NCBI RefSeq assembly: GCF_007860015.1
Contig: NZ_SJPS01000004.1
Location: 193,567 to 257,566 of the forward strand
Length of the DNA stretch: 64,000 nucleotides
Reading direction: 5' to 3'
From: Bythopirellula polymerisocia
GTDB lineage: Bacteria; Planctomycetota; Planctomycetia; Pirellulales; Lacipirellulaceae
The position numbers and the translations under genes are program-made. Shown here piece by piece: positions 10,573 to 19,915 of this stretch. The notes beneath the pieces are model-generated. The model worked only from the letters and a program-made list of their open reading frames with translations. It was not told the origin of the DNA and made no database searches. Each line of letters begins with the position of its first letter. Positions within the stretch are counted from its first letter, which is position 1.

Positions 10573-10986
10573 ATGACCAGTGATAGTGCCGGTGAGCAAG
10601 ATATTTACGATCCGCTCTATCTGGCCGGGATCGAGCATTTCAACGTATGCGATTTCTTTGAGGCTCACGAAACCTGGGAGGAATTGTGGACTGAGTATCG
10701 TGGTCCTGCCCGTAGATTCTATCAGGGTTTAATCCAGGCGGCGGTCGCTCTGCATCATTTTGGAAATGGAAATATCCGAGGGGCGCGAAAGGTTTACCTC
10801 ACGAGCCTCAATTACCTTGCTGATTACCCAGCGATTTATCAGGGGCTTGATCTCGAGAATTTTCGCAAACAATATGGCGAGTGTTTTGCAGAAATACTGG
10901 ACAGCGAAGAAGAATATCCGCAAATTGAGATAATACCCGATTTGATACCTGAAATTCATTTGCAGCCCGCTGCGGCTGATGCCTGA
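10573..10986 (+). CDS. DUF309 domain protein
   Basis: A 137-residue soluble helical protein with the DUF309 signature: FEAHETWEELW followed by GPARRFYQGLIQAAVALHH, where the His and Glu residues could form a metal or active site. DUF309 proteins are widespread in bacteria and have no established reaction. The next gene, a LON-domain protein, follows after 48 bases in the same direction, so co-transcription is likely. The start ATG lies just after a GAGGACC stretch. Family assignment is secure, function unknown. Confidence 0.85.
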   Translation: MTSDSAGEQDIYDPLYLAGIEHFNVCDFFEAHETWEELWTEYRGPARRFYQGLIQAAVALHHFGNGNIRGARKVYLTSLNYLADYPAIYQGLDLENFRKQYGECFAEILDSEEEYPQIEIIPDLIPEIHLQPAAADA

Positions 10987-11034
10987 CAACCATCCTCGTG
11001 GAATTGTTCCCGAGTAGAATTTAATGAAAGTAGT

Positions 11035-11757
11035 GTGAAAACTATGGTTCCCTGGAACGCAGAAGATTTGATATTCGACGAGACACGCTTCAAAGGGACG
11101 GCTCGTTTGTTTCCGCTCCCCGACTTGATCATGTTTCCTCATGTGATGCAGCCCCTGCACATTTTTGAGCCCCGTTATCGAGACCTCCTCAATGACGCTC
11201 TCGACAGCGACGGTTTGATCGCCATGTGCATGCTTGCACCTGGTTGGGAATCGGACTACGAAGGCAATCCGACACTCTTGTCGCACGCTTGCTTAGGCAG
11301 AGTCGTTACTCACCAAAGGACCGACAACGGCGAATACAATATCTTGCTTCTGGGTATGCGGAGGATTCGGATTGAACGCGAGTTGCCCTCGCCCCGTACT
11401 TTCCGGCAAGCAGAAGTTACTTTACTCGACGATTTCTGCAAGACCAGCAACGATGAAAAGCGTTCCGATCTTCAGGCAATGCTCACTCGGCAATTCCAAG
11501 AGTTTCTCCCTCAGGGCAAATCAATGGATGGTGCGCTGAAGGAGATCTTGGCAACTGAGATTCCCTTAGGAGTACTCACGGATTTGGTCAGTTTCGCCCT
11601 GCCTATGGAGTTTCAGCAAAAACGCGACTTACTCGGTGAATGCGACATCGACAAGCGAGCTACCATGTTGCTCTCGGCACTCGATGCAAAAGGACTTGGT
11701 AAGTCCGGGCGCAATCGTCGATTTTTCAATACGCTCCCTCCATTTAGCGCCAATTGA
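11035..11757 (+). CDS. LON N-terminal (substrate-binding) domain protein
   Basis: A 240-residue protein made of the LON substrate-binding domain without the ATPase or protease parts of Lon. The signature is LFPLPDLIMFPHVMQPLHIFEPRYRDLL (first 20 residues shown as LFPLPDLIMFPHVMQPLHIF), then GCLGRV-like and RIRIERE beta strands. Stand-alone members are common and are thought to bind unfolded or specific proteins, but no reaction is established. GTG at 11035 is used here; ATG at 11044 is equally possible. It follows the DUF309 gene closely and precedes folE by about 100 bases. Confidence 0.85.
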   Translation: MKTMVPWNAEDLIFDETRFKGTARLFPLPDLIMFPHVMQPLHIFEPRYRDLLNDALDSDGLIAMCMLAPGWESDYEGNPTLLSHACLGRVVTHQRTDNGEYNILLLGMRRIRIERELPSPRTFRQAEVTLLDDFCKTSNDEKRSDLQAMLTRQFQEFLPQGKSMDGALKEILATEIPLGVLTDLVSFALPMEFQQKRDLLGECDIDKRATMLLSALDAKGLGKSGRNRRFFNTLPPFSAN

Positions 11758-11782
11758 AACCATCGCACTAGAATTCTGTCGG

Positions 11783-11812
11783 TTGACTATGCCCCCTGAG
11801 GGGACGTAACAT
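11783..11812 (+). promoter_or_regulatory. Possible sigma-70 promoter with dyad in spacer, upstream of folE
   Basis: TTGACT at 11783-11788 and TAACAT at 11807-11812 are separated by 18 bases. The spacer contains the GC-rich palindrome CCCCTGAGGGG, which could be an operator or simply chance. It sits about 50 bases before the folE start. Weak evidence from consensus match only. Confidence 0.3.
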
Positions 11813-11858
11813 CGATGGTTTGGCCCCCTTCGGTTAGAATTCTCTAGGTAGATCGAAC

Positions 11859-12482
11859 ATGAGTACCTCTGTCTCTAGCTGCGCGACTGACGAAGCCATG
11901 CCCTGTGAGTCGACCCCGGTGGACTTGCCACGCATCGAACGTGCAGTGAGAGAAATACTCTCTGCTGTCGGCGAAGACCCTGATCGTGAAGGATTGCGAG
12001 AAACACCTGCGCGAGTAGCTCGGATGTATGCTGAGCTTTTCAGCGGTTTGCACACTGATCCAAAAGTTCACTTGCAAAAGTTTTTCACAGAGAAGTACGA
12101 CGAAATGGTTCTCGTGAAAGATATCGCCTTCAACAGCATGTGCGAGCATCACATGCTTCCTTTTATCGGAAAGGCGCATATCGGCTATGTGCCTAATGGC
12201 AAAGTGGTCGGGCTAAGCAAATTAGCCCGAGTGGTCGAGGAAGTTTCTCACCGCCCCCAGGTACAAGAGCGCATGACTGAACAGATCGCCGATCTCTTGA
12301 TTCAAGAACTTGAAGTAAAAGGGGTTGCCGTGGTGATTGAGGCGTCTCACTCCTGCATGTCTATCCGTGGCATCCGCAAGCCGGAGAGCATGTGCGTCAC
12401 CTCTGCAATGAAGGGCTTGTTCCGTACAAATCTTTCTAGCCGATCAGAAGTCATGACCCTCATCTACGGTGATCGACGTTAG
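11859..12482 (+). CDS. folE: GTP cyclohydrolase I
   Basis: Converts GTP to 7,8-dihydroneopterin triphosphate, the entry to folate and other pterins. The 207-residue protein has the type I signatures: [19 protein letters not shown], the zinc and catalytic segment [27 protein letters not shown], and the second zinc cysteine in SHSCMSIRG. The zinc ligands (Cys and His of CEHH, and Cys of SCM) are all present. The first 20 residues are poorly conserved. An unrecognised membrane protein gene follows after 27 bases and probably shares its transcript. Confidence 0.96.
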   Translation: MSTSVSSCATDEAMPCESTPVDLPRIERAVREILSAVGEDPDREGLRETPARVARMYAELFSGLHTDPKVHLQKFFTEKYDEMVLVKDIAFNSMCEHHMLPFIGKAHIGYVPNGKVVGLSKLARVVEEVSHRPQVQERMTEQIADLLIQELEVKGVAVVIEASHSCMSIRGIRKPESMCVTSAMKGLFRTNLSSRSEVMTLIYGDRR

Positions 12483-12509
12483 CTTGGCCGACCTTCTCTG
12501 AATCTTACT

Positions 12510-13361
12510 ATGCAATTGCTCATTCAATTCCTGCTGCGACTATCCTTTGGATTGGCGGCAGGGATGGCGATCACCTCGTCGAAGCAAGTCACGAGTGGCT
12601 ACTTCCGCAATCACATGTATGTGACGCTGGGACTGTCAACACTCGCGGCAATGGTGAGCTATTCGGTTGCCCCGGAAGTCTTCTGGTATGCATCATTTGC
12701 GGCGTTACTGAGCTACGTGGGCTCTGTTTGCTGGCTTTATGAGATGTCAGTTGCCGGAAAGGCATTTTTGCTGATAGTGATTTCTGTTTCACTTATTGGT
12801 TTGAACGGCCAACTAAATGATCAAGTAGAATCTAATACGGGCCATTGGAGCAACTATTTTCCCGTAGTTGAGAACGATCAAGTATTAACGTCTGAACAGG
12901 CAAATGTTTTGCAAGTACAAGCGAGTTGGATGGGTTTGACGTCAGGCCTATTGACAGAAATATCAATTGTAAGTTCCGGCTTGCTCCTCGGCATGACCAT
13001 GGCCGCGATGTTGTTGGGCCATTGGTATCTCAACACACCGACGATGGAACTTGCCCCTCTGCGGCGGCTAATCCTGGCCATGGGCGCGGCTGTCGTGTTC
13101 CAGATGATCGTCTCTGCACTCGGACTCTGGGGCGAATTGGAGTACGCACAAGAAATCACAACGCAGTGGTGGTTGTTTCTCTTGCTTCGGTGGTCGTTTG
13201 GGCTAGTGGGCGTCGCCGCGCTGGCCTGGATGGCGTGGGAGACGCTGAAAATCCCCAACACCCAGAGCGCGACCGGAATTCTTTATGTCGCGGTGATCGG
13301 CACGTTTGTCGGTGAAACCATGGCCTTGCTACTGTCTGCCGAGTCGCTATTTCCTCTATAA
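12510..13361 (+). CDS. Polytopic membrane protein of unknown function
   Basis: A 283-residue hydrophobic protein with about eight predicted membrane helices and one longer hydrophilic loop near residues 95-135. Distinct segments are LLGHWYLNTPTMELAPLRRL and NTQSATGILYVAV, which look conserved because they combine polar residues with membrane helices. I do not recognise the family and assign no function. It follows folE by 27 bases in the same direction; the CxxC gene after it begins 62 bases later. Codon use and frame integrity suggest a real gene. Confidence 0.75.
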   Translation: MQLLIQFLLRLSFGLAAGMAITSSKQVTSGYFRNHMYVTLGLSTLAAMVSYSVAPEVFWYASFAALLSYVGSVCWLYEMSVAGKAFLLIVISVSLIGLNGQLNDQVESNTGHWSNYFPVVENDQVLTSEQANVLQVQASWMGLTSGLLTEISIVSSGLLLGMTMAAMLLGHWYLNTPTMELAPLRRLILAMGAAVVFQMIVSALGLWGELEYAQEITTQWWLFLLLRWSFGLVGVAALAWMAWETLKIPNTQSATGILYVAVIGTFVGETMALLLSAESLFPL

Positions 13362-13423
13362 TACCGATATCATGATCGAGGCCGACAACTGCGGCTTAGC
13401 GATCACACTTGGAAGAGGCTACC

Positions 13424-13906
13424 GTGAATATTACTTATGCTTGCCCAATTTGCCATGCCCCGGCACGAACTAGCTTCGAAGCCGCCACTCGCGAACTAGA
13501 CTGCCCCCATTGTCACCAGCGACTTGCTGTCCCAGAGGATGCAGTAGCGGGAAATATTGTGAAGCGTTGTCTGGTTTGTCCCAGCACGGATCTTTTTGTC
13601 CGCAAGGATTTCCCCCAGCGATTAGGTATTCTAATTGTAGCCATCGGCATCGTGGGGAGTTCGATTGCTTGGTACCACGCCAACTTGGCCTGGACTTACG
13701 GCATATTGTTTGCCACGGCGCTCGTAGACGTGCTTCTCTATTCGTTCGTCGGGGACGCCCTGATGTGCTACCGCTGTCAGGCCCAGTATCGAGGTGTGGC
13801 AGAGATGGATGCTCATGGAGTTTTTGACTTGGAAACGCATGAACGCTATCGTCAGCTCAGTGCACGTCTCGAAGCAAATCGTGAGCAAACGGCCCCTCGC
13901 GCATGA
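13424..13906 (+). CDS. Zinc-ribbon membrane protein, function unknown
   Basis: A 160-residue protein that begins with a zinc ribbon (CPICHAP, then CPHCHQRL), has a further CLVC, then two adjacent membrane helices (IVAIGIVGSSIAWYHANLAW and the following segment) and a last CYRCQAQYRG motif. Cysteine pairs on both sides of the helical hairpin suggest metal binding on one membrane face. GTG at 13424 is taken as the start because GGAAGAGG lies 6-7 bases before it; a TTG at 13409 would add five residues. Function unknown; it precedes the FAD/Fe-S oxidoreductase by 32 bases. Confidence 0.75.
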   Translation: MNITYACPICHAPARTSFEAATRELDCPHCHQRLAVPEDAVAGNIVKRCLVCPSTDLFVRKDFPQRLGILIVAIGIVGSSIAWYHANLAWTYGILFATALVDVLLYSFVGDALMCYRCQAQYRGVAEMDAHGVFDLETHERYRQLSARLEANREQTAPRA

Positions 13907-13938
13907 ACGCCCGCCATTCAAAATAGGTACCACGCATC

Positions 13939-16926
13939 ATGGAAGTCGAAAGACAGCGGATTCAAGAAGATCTGCGTGGTCAAATCGCGGGGGATGTCTA
14001 TTGCGATGACCTATATGTCCAGCTCTACGCCAGCGACGCAAGCATCTATGAAATCTCACCGCTCGGTGTTGTTCGACCGAGGAACGTGGAAGATGTTGTT
14101 GCGACCGTTAAGTATGCGGCGGCTAACGAGATTCCCCTGCATGCGCGCGGAAGTGGTTCGGGACTTGCTGGAGGAGCACTAGGGCGGGGTTTAGTGGTAG
14201 ACTTTTCACGCTACCTTCGCAAAGTTCTCATGGTTGATGAAGAAACGGTGCGTGTGGAAGCTGGTATCGTGCTCGACGATCTCAATCGTCATCTGGCCAG
14301 CAGAGGAAGATACTTTGGACCTGATCCCGCCACCAAACAAGTGACGACCATCGGTAGCATGGTTGCGCTTGATGCCTCTGGGAGTCACTGGCCCGTGGTA
14401 GGATCGGCCCGTCGGCACGTAAAATCATTGCAGGTCGTGATGGCTGATGGTGATGTGAAGGAACTCGGGCTGCACAACATTCCCTTGAAAGAGGCGACTA
14501 CCGACGAAGAGCAATTAGCCGCCGATCTCTCAGCAATTCTTGAGAACCACCAAGACGCTATCCTCAAATACCATCCCAAAAGTTGCGTGAATTGTAGCGG
14601 TTATCAACTAGATAACTTGCACGTGCCAGGATTCGGTGGTTCGCAGCTAAATCTGGCACATTTGCTCGTGGGAAGTGAAGGAACGCTCGGGCTGGTTACA
14701 GAAGCAACACTCAGTACACTCCCACTACCCGAGCACGTTCTTAGCATCCTGCTCTTTTTCAATTCGCTGGATAAAGCCGCTCATGCTACGTTGGAAATGA
14801 CCTCGCTCGGGCCGAGCGCATGTGACCTCATGGATCGACGCCATTTGAGTATTGCTCGTGAGAGCGACCCTCGTTATGAATTCCTCATTCCCCTTGAAGC
14901 AGAAGCGGTGCTGCTGGTTGAATTCCAAGCAGACTCTGATGACGAGATTCAAGAGCGGTTGGCCCAGACAGTAACACTCATCAAGGACAAATTACGATTA
15001 GCATCTGGGGCTTACATTGCTGCAGACAAGCTTGACCACGACCTGCTTTGGCAACTTGCCCGGCACTACACACCTACTTTGTACCGCCTGAAAGGATTGA
15101 CGCGCCCCTTGCCCTTTATTGAGGACATCGCCGTCCCGCCAGAGAGCTTGCCGGATTTTTTGCCTCGGGCGCAGCAGCTATTCAGACAGGAACAAACGAC
15201 GACTTCATTGTTTGGACACGTCGGCCATGGGCAGTTGCATATTCGCCCTTTTCTCGATTTGGCCAATTCCGAGGACATCGGTAAGATGGATCTGCTAGCA
15301 GACCAACTTTACGAGGAAGTTTGGCGAGTGGGTGGAACCATCAGTGGCGAGCATGGCGACGGGCTGAGTCGCACTCCGTTTGTAGCTCGTCAATTCGGAC
15401 CGTTGGCGTCTGCGTTCCAGGAAGTAAAACAACTCTTCGATCCTAATAATCTCTTAAATCCCGGTAAAATCGTGCCCGCTGAAGTCAGCGGTCTGAGTAG
15501 CAACTTGCGTCATGTGCGCTACCCTCTGCTCGATTCCGTGTTCACACCAACCACCGAAGAAGCGAAGGAAAAAACTGCATTACCGGCTCGGATAGAATTG
15601 CAATTGGCCTGGCAACCAGAAGAAATGGCTCATGCCGCCCGCACCTGTAATGGTTGTGCGGCGTGTCGGACACTAGCTGAAGAGACTCGGATGTGTCCGA
15701 TATTTCGTTATTCTCCCCGGGAAGAAGCTTCCCCACGTGCTAAGGCCAACTTAGTGAGAGGCGTTTTGACGGGTAGTCTCCCTGCCGAAACCCTGCTCGA
15801 AAGTGATTGTAAGGAGATTGTCGATCTTTGTGTGCATTGCCACATGTGTCGGCTAGAGTGCCCAGCCGTTGTGGACATTCCCAAGCTCATGGTTGAAGCA
15901 AAGGCTTCCTATATGGCAACCAATGGCGAATCGTTGCACGGTTGGTTTATGAGCCGCATCGACAGACTTTGCTTCTATGGATCAAATTATAATCGAGTCG
16001 CTAATTGGGCGATTGGTAATCATGCCTGCCGGTGGGTGATCGAAAAGTTGTTGGGCATCTCACGCAGTCGCAAACTCCCCCGTTTCCGCAGTCGACCTTT
16101 TCTGCAGTGTGCCGATCAGCAGAAGATCCAATTGCCAGAGAAAACTGGTGTGGAAATGGTACTTTATTTCGTCGACACCTATGCAAACTATTGCGACTCA
16201 CAATTGGCCGAGGCATTTGTTGCAGTACTCGAACACAATGGGGTTCCCGTCTATATCCCTCCGAGGCAACAGGAGTCGGCCATGCCTTATATAGCCCGGG
16301 GCCATGTGTCGCTTGCTCGAAAAATCGCGGAAGCTAATGTTGCATTGCTGGCAGAAGCAATTCGCCAAGGCTACACAATCGTAGCGACAGAGCCCTCGGC
16401 CGTCCTGGCGTTGACGCATGAGTATTTGCAACTCTTGCCGGATGATCAGGATGCCGAAATGGTTTCGAAGAACACCTATGAAGCCTGTCATTATATTTGG
16501 CGACTCCATCAGCGAGGCAAGCTCTTGCTGGACTTCGATTCGCTGGACACTTCGCTTGGTTACCACACCCCTTGCCACATCAAAGCCCTGGGAATTGGTT
16601 CCCCTACCCAGAATTTGTTAGGTCTTATCCCTGGCCTTAAGATCGAACAGATCGAAAAAGGATGCAGCGGCATTGCGGGGATGTACGGTTTTCAGCGAGA
16701 TAATTACCGCAACAGCCTGCGAGCTGGATTGCCTCTCATTACGGAAATGCGAAACGGACTGTTTGCCGCAGGGACTACCGAGTGCAGTACATGTAAAATT
16801 CAGATGGAACAAAGCACCTCGAAACCAACGATTCACCCAGTGAAGGTTCTTGCTTTGGCGTATGGACTGATGCCCGAGCTACGACAACTCCTTGATAGCC
16901 CAGGTCGGGATTTGGTGGTAACATGA
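13939..16926 (+). CDS. FAD-linked oxidase fused to Fe-S and CCG domains (glycolate/D-lactate dehydrogenase type)
   Basis: A 995-residue fusion that joins what are often separate GlcD-like and GlcF-like subunits. The N-terminal half is the FAD-binding PCMH fold (RGSGSGLAGGALGRGLVVD, LVGSEGTLGLVTEA) and the FAD-oxidase C-terminal domain (GTISGEHGDGLSRTPFV). Two 4Fe-4S motifs follow, CNGCAACR near residue 570 and CVHCHMCRLECP near 631, then cysteine-rich CCG-like segments (HTPCHIK, GCSGIAGMYGF, ECSTCKIQME). Such proteins oxidise 2-hydroxyacids and pass electrons to quinone or cytochromes; glycolate or D-lactate is likely but not proven. Its stop overlaps the moaD start (ATGA). Confidence 0.88.
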   Translation: MEVERQRIQEDLRGQIAGDVYCDDLYVQLYASDASIYEISPLGVVRPRNVEDVVATVKYAAANEIPLHARGSGSGLAGGALGRGLVVDFSRYLRKVLMVDEETVRVEAGIVLDDLNRHLASRGRYFGPDPATKQVTTIGSMVALDASGSHWPVVGSARRHVKSLQVVMADGDVKELGLHNIPLKEATTDEEQLAADLSAILENHQDAILKYHPKSCVNCSGYQLDNLHVPGFGGSQLNLAHLLVGSEGTLGLVTEATLSTLPLPEHVLSILLFFNSLDKAAHATLEMTSLGPSACDLMDRRHLSIARESDPRYEFLIPLEAEAVLLVEFQADSDDEIQERLAQTVTLIKDKLRLASGAYIAADKLDHDLLWQLARHYTPTLYRLKGLTRPLPFIEDIAVPPESLPDFLPRAQQLFRQEQTTTSLFGHVGHGQLHIRPFLDLANSEDIGKMDLLADQLYEEVWRVGGTISGEHGDGLSRTPFVARQFGPLASAFQEVKQLFDPNNLLNPGKIVPAEVSGLSSNLRHVRYPLLDSVFTPTTEEAKEKTALPARIELQLAWQPEEMAHAARTCNGCAACRTLAEETRMCPIFRYSPREEASPRAKANLVRGVLTGSLPAETLLESDCKEIVDLCVHCHMCRLECPAVVDIPKLMVEAKASYMATNGESLHGWFMSRIDRLCFYGSNYNRVANWAIGNHACRWVIEKLLGISRSRKLPRFRSRPFLQCADQQKIQLPEKTGVEMVLYFVDTYANYCDSQLAEAFVAVLEHNGVPVYIPPRQQESAMPYIARGHVSLARKIAEANVALLAEAIRQGYTIVATEPSAVLALTHEYLQLLPDDQDAEMVSKNTYEACHYIWRLHQRGKLLLDFDSLDTSLGYHTPCHIKALGIGSPTQNLLGLIPGLKIEQIEKGCSGIAGMYGFQRDNYRNSLRAGLPLITEMRNGLFAAGTTECSTCKIQMEQSTSKPTIHPVKVLALAYGLMPELRQLLDSPGRDLVVT

Positions 16927-17168
16927 GAGTGAAGGTGAAAATGTTTGCGGCAGCCCGGGATGCTACAGGAGCTTCCGAAGTGGTTGTAGAACTACCAGAG
17001 CTAGCTAGAGTGCGCGATTTGCGAATTGCCTTGGAGAGTGAGTACCCGCAACTCGCACCACTGCTGTCCCGGGCAATGTTTGCTATCAATACCCATTATG
17101 CGGATGAAGACACTCCTGTTCCTCTGGCAGGTGAGATCGCTTGTATCCCACCAGTTAGTGGTGGTTAA
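16923..17168 (+). CDS. moaD: MoaD/ThiS-like sulfur carrier, molybdopterin synthase small subunit
   Basis: An 81-residue beta-grasp protein ending in the Gly-Gly tail (PPVSGG) that is adenylated and thiocarboxylated to carry sulfur for molybdopterin. Overlaps the preceding oxidoreductase by 4 bases and precedes moaE by 11 bases, so translation of the three is probably coupled. Presence beside moaE and moaA settles MoaD over ThiS. Confidence 0.9.
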   Translation: MRVKVKMFAAARDATGASEVVVELPELARVRDLRIALESEYPQLAPLLSRAMFAINTHYADEDTPVPLAGEIACIPPVSGG

Positions 17169-17179
17169 CTGCAAATCCA

Positions 17180-17629
17180 ATGATTCAACTTACAACTTTC
17201 CCGATTGATTCAGACGCACTAGTCCGCCAAGCACAAGTGCCTGCTTCGGGGGCGGTTCTCCTTTTTCTCGGAGTCACCCGGCAGCACACCTCTGGCCGGG
17301 AAACGGCTGAGCTGCGTTACGACGCCTACCATGAAATGGCGGAGAAAGAGTTGGCTGCCCTGGAAGAAAAGGCCCGCCAAAAATGGCATCTCAACGAATG
17401 TCTGATTGTTCATCGTTTAGGGAAAGTGCCTTTGGGCGAGGCGAGCGTGGCTATTGTTGTGGCGAGTCCGCACCGTCATGCAGCGTTTGCTGCCGGTGAA
17501 TGGTTAATCGACACTCTCAAAATGAGCGTCCCGATCTGGAAAGAAGAACACTGGGCCGACGGGTCGAGCGATTGGATACATCCAGAACATGACGTGAAAC
17601 ACTCGCAGGCCACCTCAACAAACAAATGA
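17180..17629 (+). CDS. moaE: Molybdopterin synthase catalytic subunit
   Basis: Transfers sulfur from MoaD thiocarboxylate to precursor Z (cPMP) to form molybdopterin. The 149-residue protein shows LFLGVTRQHTSGR, LRYDAYHEMAEKEL, VHRLGKVPLGEASV and the catalytic Lys region MSVPIWKEEHW, all typical of MoaE. It lies between moaD and moaA, and its stop overlaps the moaA start by 4 bases (ATGA), consistent with one translational unit. Confidence 0.95.
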   Translation: MIQLTTFPIDSDALVRQAQVPASGAVLLFLGVTRQHTSGRETAELRYDAYHEMAEKELAALEEKARQKWHLNECLIVHRLGKVPLGEASVAIVVASPHRHAAFAAGEWLIDTLKMSVPIWKEEHWADGSSDWIHPEHDVKHSQATSTNK

Positions 17630-18675
17630 GCAGAATCTCGCCAACCGTGACATCTAAACTATCTATTCTTGGCGAGCAACTCACCGATCGATTGGGTCGA
17701 GTCCACACATCCTTGCGAGTCAGTGTAACCGATCGCTGCAATATCCGCTGCTTCTATTGCATGCCGATTGAGAATGTCAACTTTCGCCCTCGCGAGGAAT
17801 TGCTCACGTTTGAGGAAATTGAACGATTTGTGCGCATCGGTGTGACGGTTGGAATTCGGAAGCTCCGACTCACAGGAGGAGAGCCCTTGGTGCGGAGCAA
17901 GTTGCCCCGATTGGTCGAGCGGTTAGCAGCCATCGAAGGTGTCGATGACCTGGCACTCACCACCAACGGTATTTTGCTCGCCGAGCAAGCCGCCGCTTTG
18001 CAAGCGGCGGGTCTTCATCGCTTGAACGTGAGTCTCGACACCTTAAATGAGGAAACCTTCCAGAAGATTTCCAGGCGCACTGGCTTGCAACGTGTCCTCG
18101 ATGGAATTTTTGCGGCTAGGCAAGCGGGTTTTGAAGATATTCGACTCAATGCTATAGCCATCCGTGGGCTTACTGAAGCCGAAATCATTCCTTTGGCGGA
18201 ATTCGCCCGTAGTAATGATTTCGAATTGAGGTTTATTGAATTCATGCCTCTGGATGCCGAGAATCAGTGGGAGCGTGAACAGGTACTTACCACTCAAGAG
18301 ATCCGACAAATTCTCGAAGCCGCATTTTGTTCCCTTGAGCCGAGTCCTCGAATCGATCCGAGCCAGCCTGCCCTAGATTATCATTTCGCGGACGGCCGCG
18401 GGAGGATCGGGTTTATCAATCCTGTGAGTCAGCCCTTTTGCTCAAGTTGCAATCGTTTGCGGATCACTGCGGAAGGGCAGGTCCGAAACTGTTTATTCTC
18501 AACGACTGAATGGGATGCGAGGTCCTTGCTACGCGGTGGTGGAACCGATGAACAGATTCGCGAACTGGTTCGCGAACTGGTTCGCGATTGTGTGTCTCAC
18601 AAGCATCCTGCTCATGGAGTGGGGGAGGTAGACTTTGTGAAGCCCGCCCGGGCCATGTACCAGATTGGCGGTTAA
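17626..18675 (+). CDS. moaA: GTP 3',8-cyclase, radical SAM enzyme of molybdenum cofactor synthesis
   Basis: Carries out the first step of molybdenum cofactor synthesis, rearranging GTP by radical chemistry. The 349-residue protein has the radical SAM motif CNIRCFYCMP, the SAM-binding LTGGEPLVR, the second 4Fe-4S site CSSCNRLRITAEGQVRNC, and the functionally important C-terminal Gly-Gly (YQIGG). The first 20 residues are an extension before the conserved LTDRLGRVHTSLRVSVTDRC. Near the 3' end a 12-base tandem repeat encodes REL VREL. MoaC, which acts next, is not in the window. Confidence 0.95.
   Translation: MSRISPTVTSKLSILGEQLTDRLGRVHTSLRVSVTDRCNIRCFYCMPIENVNFRPREELLTFEEIERFVRIGVTVGIRKLRLTGGEPLVRSKLPRLVERLAAIEGVDDLALTTNGILLAEQAAALQAAGLHRLNVSLDTLNEETFQKISRRTGLQRVLDGIFAARQAGFEDIRLNAIAIRGLTEAEIIPLAEFARSNDFELRFIEFMPLDAENQWEREQVLTTQEIRQILEAAFCSLEPSPRIDPSQPALDYHFADGRGRIGFINPVSQPFCSSCNRLRITAEGQVRNCLFSTTEWDARSLLRGGGTDEQIRELVRELVRDCVSHKHPAHGVGEVDFVKPARAMYQIGG
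18557..18587 (+). repeat. Short tandem repeat inside moaA
   Basis: TTCGCGAACTGG occurs twice in direct succession (18557-18568 and 18569-18580) and a third, partial copy follows to 18587. The unit is 12 bases, so the frame is kept and the protein repeats RELV. Seen directly. Confidence 0.85.
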
Positions 18676-18677
18676 GC

Positions 18678-19874
18678 GTGGACCACTCTGATAGAAGTCA
18701 AACCGCTCGCCGCCGCTTGTATCTTGACAATGCTGCCACCAGTTGGCCGAAGCCGATGTGTGTCTATGAGGCTCTCGACAGCTATCAGCGCGAGATTGGT
18801 GCCCCCTATGGCCGCAGTGGTTATCGAGCCGCTGAAGAAGCGCAGCGGCTTGTAGTTAGTGCCCGCCGCAAGGTCGCCGAAATAGTTGGAATTCAGAATC
18901 CCAATCATTTGGCCTTCACTGCTAATGGAACGGACGCACTCAATACCTCGATTCTCGGCATTCTTCGCCCGGGGGATCATGTTGTCACGACGGTGTGCGA
19001 ACACAATTCCGTGGTGAGGCCTCTCATATATCTGGCAGACGAACACCAGGTCGAAGTGAGTTACGTTACCTGCGATGTAGCTGGATATGTCTCACCGGAC
19101 GACATTCTGAAGGAGCTGCGTCCCAATACTCGCCTAGTGGTAGTGATTCACGCCTCCAATGTCACGGGGGCCATCCAACCAATCGCTGAAATCGGCAATC
19201 GGGTCCGCACACACGGGGCATACTATCTGGTGGACGCAGCCCAGTCCCTGGGACATGTCCCGTTGGATTGGAATGCATGTCACGTTGATTTGCTTGCCGC
19301 TTCGGGTCACAAGGGATTGCTGGGGCCGCTTGGAACCGGCGTGCTCTGTCTTGGAGAGCGAGTGCTTGACGAACTTCAACCGCTCCGCCGAGGCGGCACG
19401 GGTACTGAAAGCGATGACGAGCGTCAGCCGGCCGAATTACCCGAGAGGTTCGAGGCGGGTAATCTCAATGTCCCAGCTCTGGCAGGGCTGGCGGCCGCCG
19501 CCGAATATCTCCAACAGCATTCGATCGAAGCGATCCAACTCCACCATCACCAGCTATCCGAACGACTACTCGCCGGATTGGAATCTCTCCCAGGTATAAC
19601 GATTCACGGTCCGCGTAGCGATCAACCTCGGACCAGTGTGGTCAGCTTCACCTGCGCTGGTTATGATCCACAAGAGCTAGCCGCACTGCTGGAAATGGCG
19701 GCGGGGATCGAGTGTCGCGCCGGTCTGCATTGTGCCCCTAGGATGCACCGTGCATTGGGAACCCTGGCCGGTGGCGGTACGATACGGCTTAGCCCGGGTT
19801 GGGCGACCACACGCGAAGAAATCGATACCACGATTTCTGCATTGGAGCATCTGTTGGCGAGCCCAGTAAAATAG
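18678..19874 (+). CDS. Class V aminotransferase, cysteine desulfurase family
   Basis: A 398-residue PLP enzyme. Key segments are the N-terminal LYLDNAATSWPKP, CEHNSVVRPL, VDAAQSLGHVPLD, the PLP Lys in ASGHKGLLGPLGTGV, and FEAGNLNVPALAGLAAA. The candidate persulfide Cys is in ECRAGLHCAP near the C-terminus. This fits the family in which a cysteine desulfurase releases sulfur from cysteine; next to moaD/moaE/moaA it may charge MoaD. The frame is open further upstream inside moaA, but GTG at 18678, two bases after the moaA stop, gives the family N-terminus. Desulfurase activity is inferred from family and context. Confidence 0.85.
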   Translation: MDHSDRSQTARRRLYLDNAATSWPKPMCVYEALDSYQREIGAPYGRSGYRAAEEAQRLVVSARRKVAEIVGIQNPNHLAFTANGTDALNTSILGILRPGDHVVTTVCEHNSVVRPLIYLADEHQVEVSYVTCDVAGYVSPDDILKELRPNTRLVVVIHASNVTGAIQPIAEIGNRVRTHGAYYLVDAAQSLGHVPLDWNACHVDLLAASGHKGLLGPLGTGVLCLGERVLDELQPLRRGGTGTESDDERQPAELPERFEAGNLNVPALAGLAAAAEYLQQHSIEAIQLHHHQLSERLLAGLESLPGITIHGPRSDQPRTSVVSFTCAGYDPQELAALLEMAAGIECRAGLHCAPRMHRALGTLAGGGTIRLSPGWATTREEIDTTISALEHLLASPVK

Positions 19875-19915
19875 ATCGAGTCAAATTATCTCAGATTGGA
19901 AAAACCTTTTGCACC

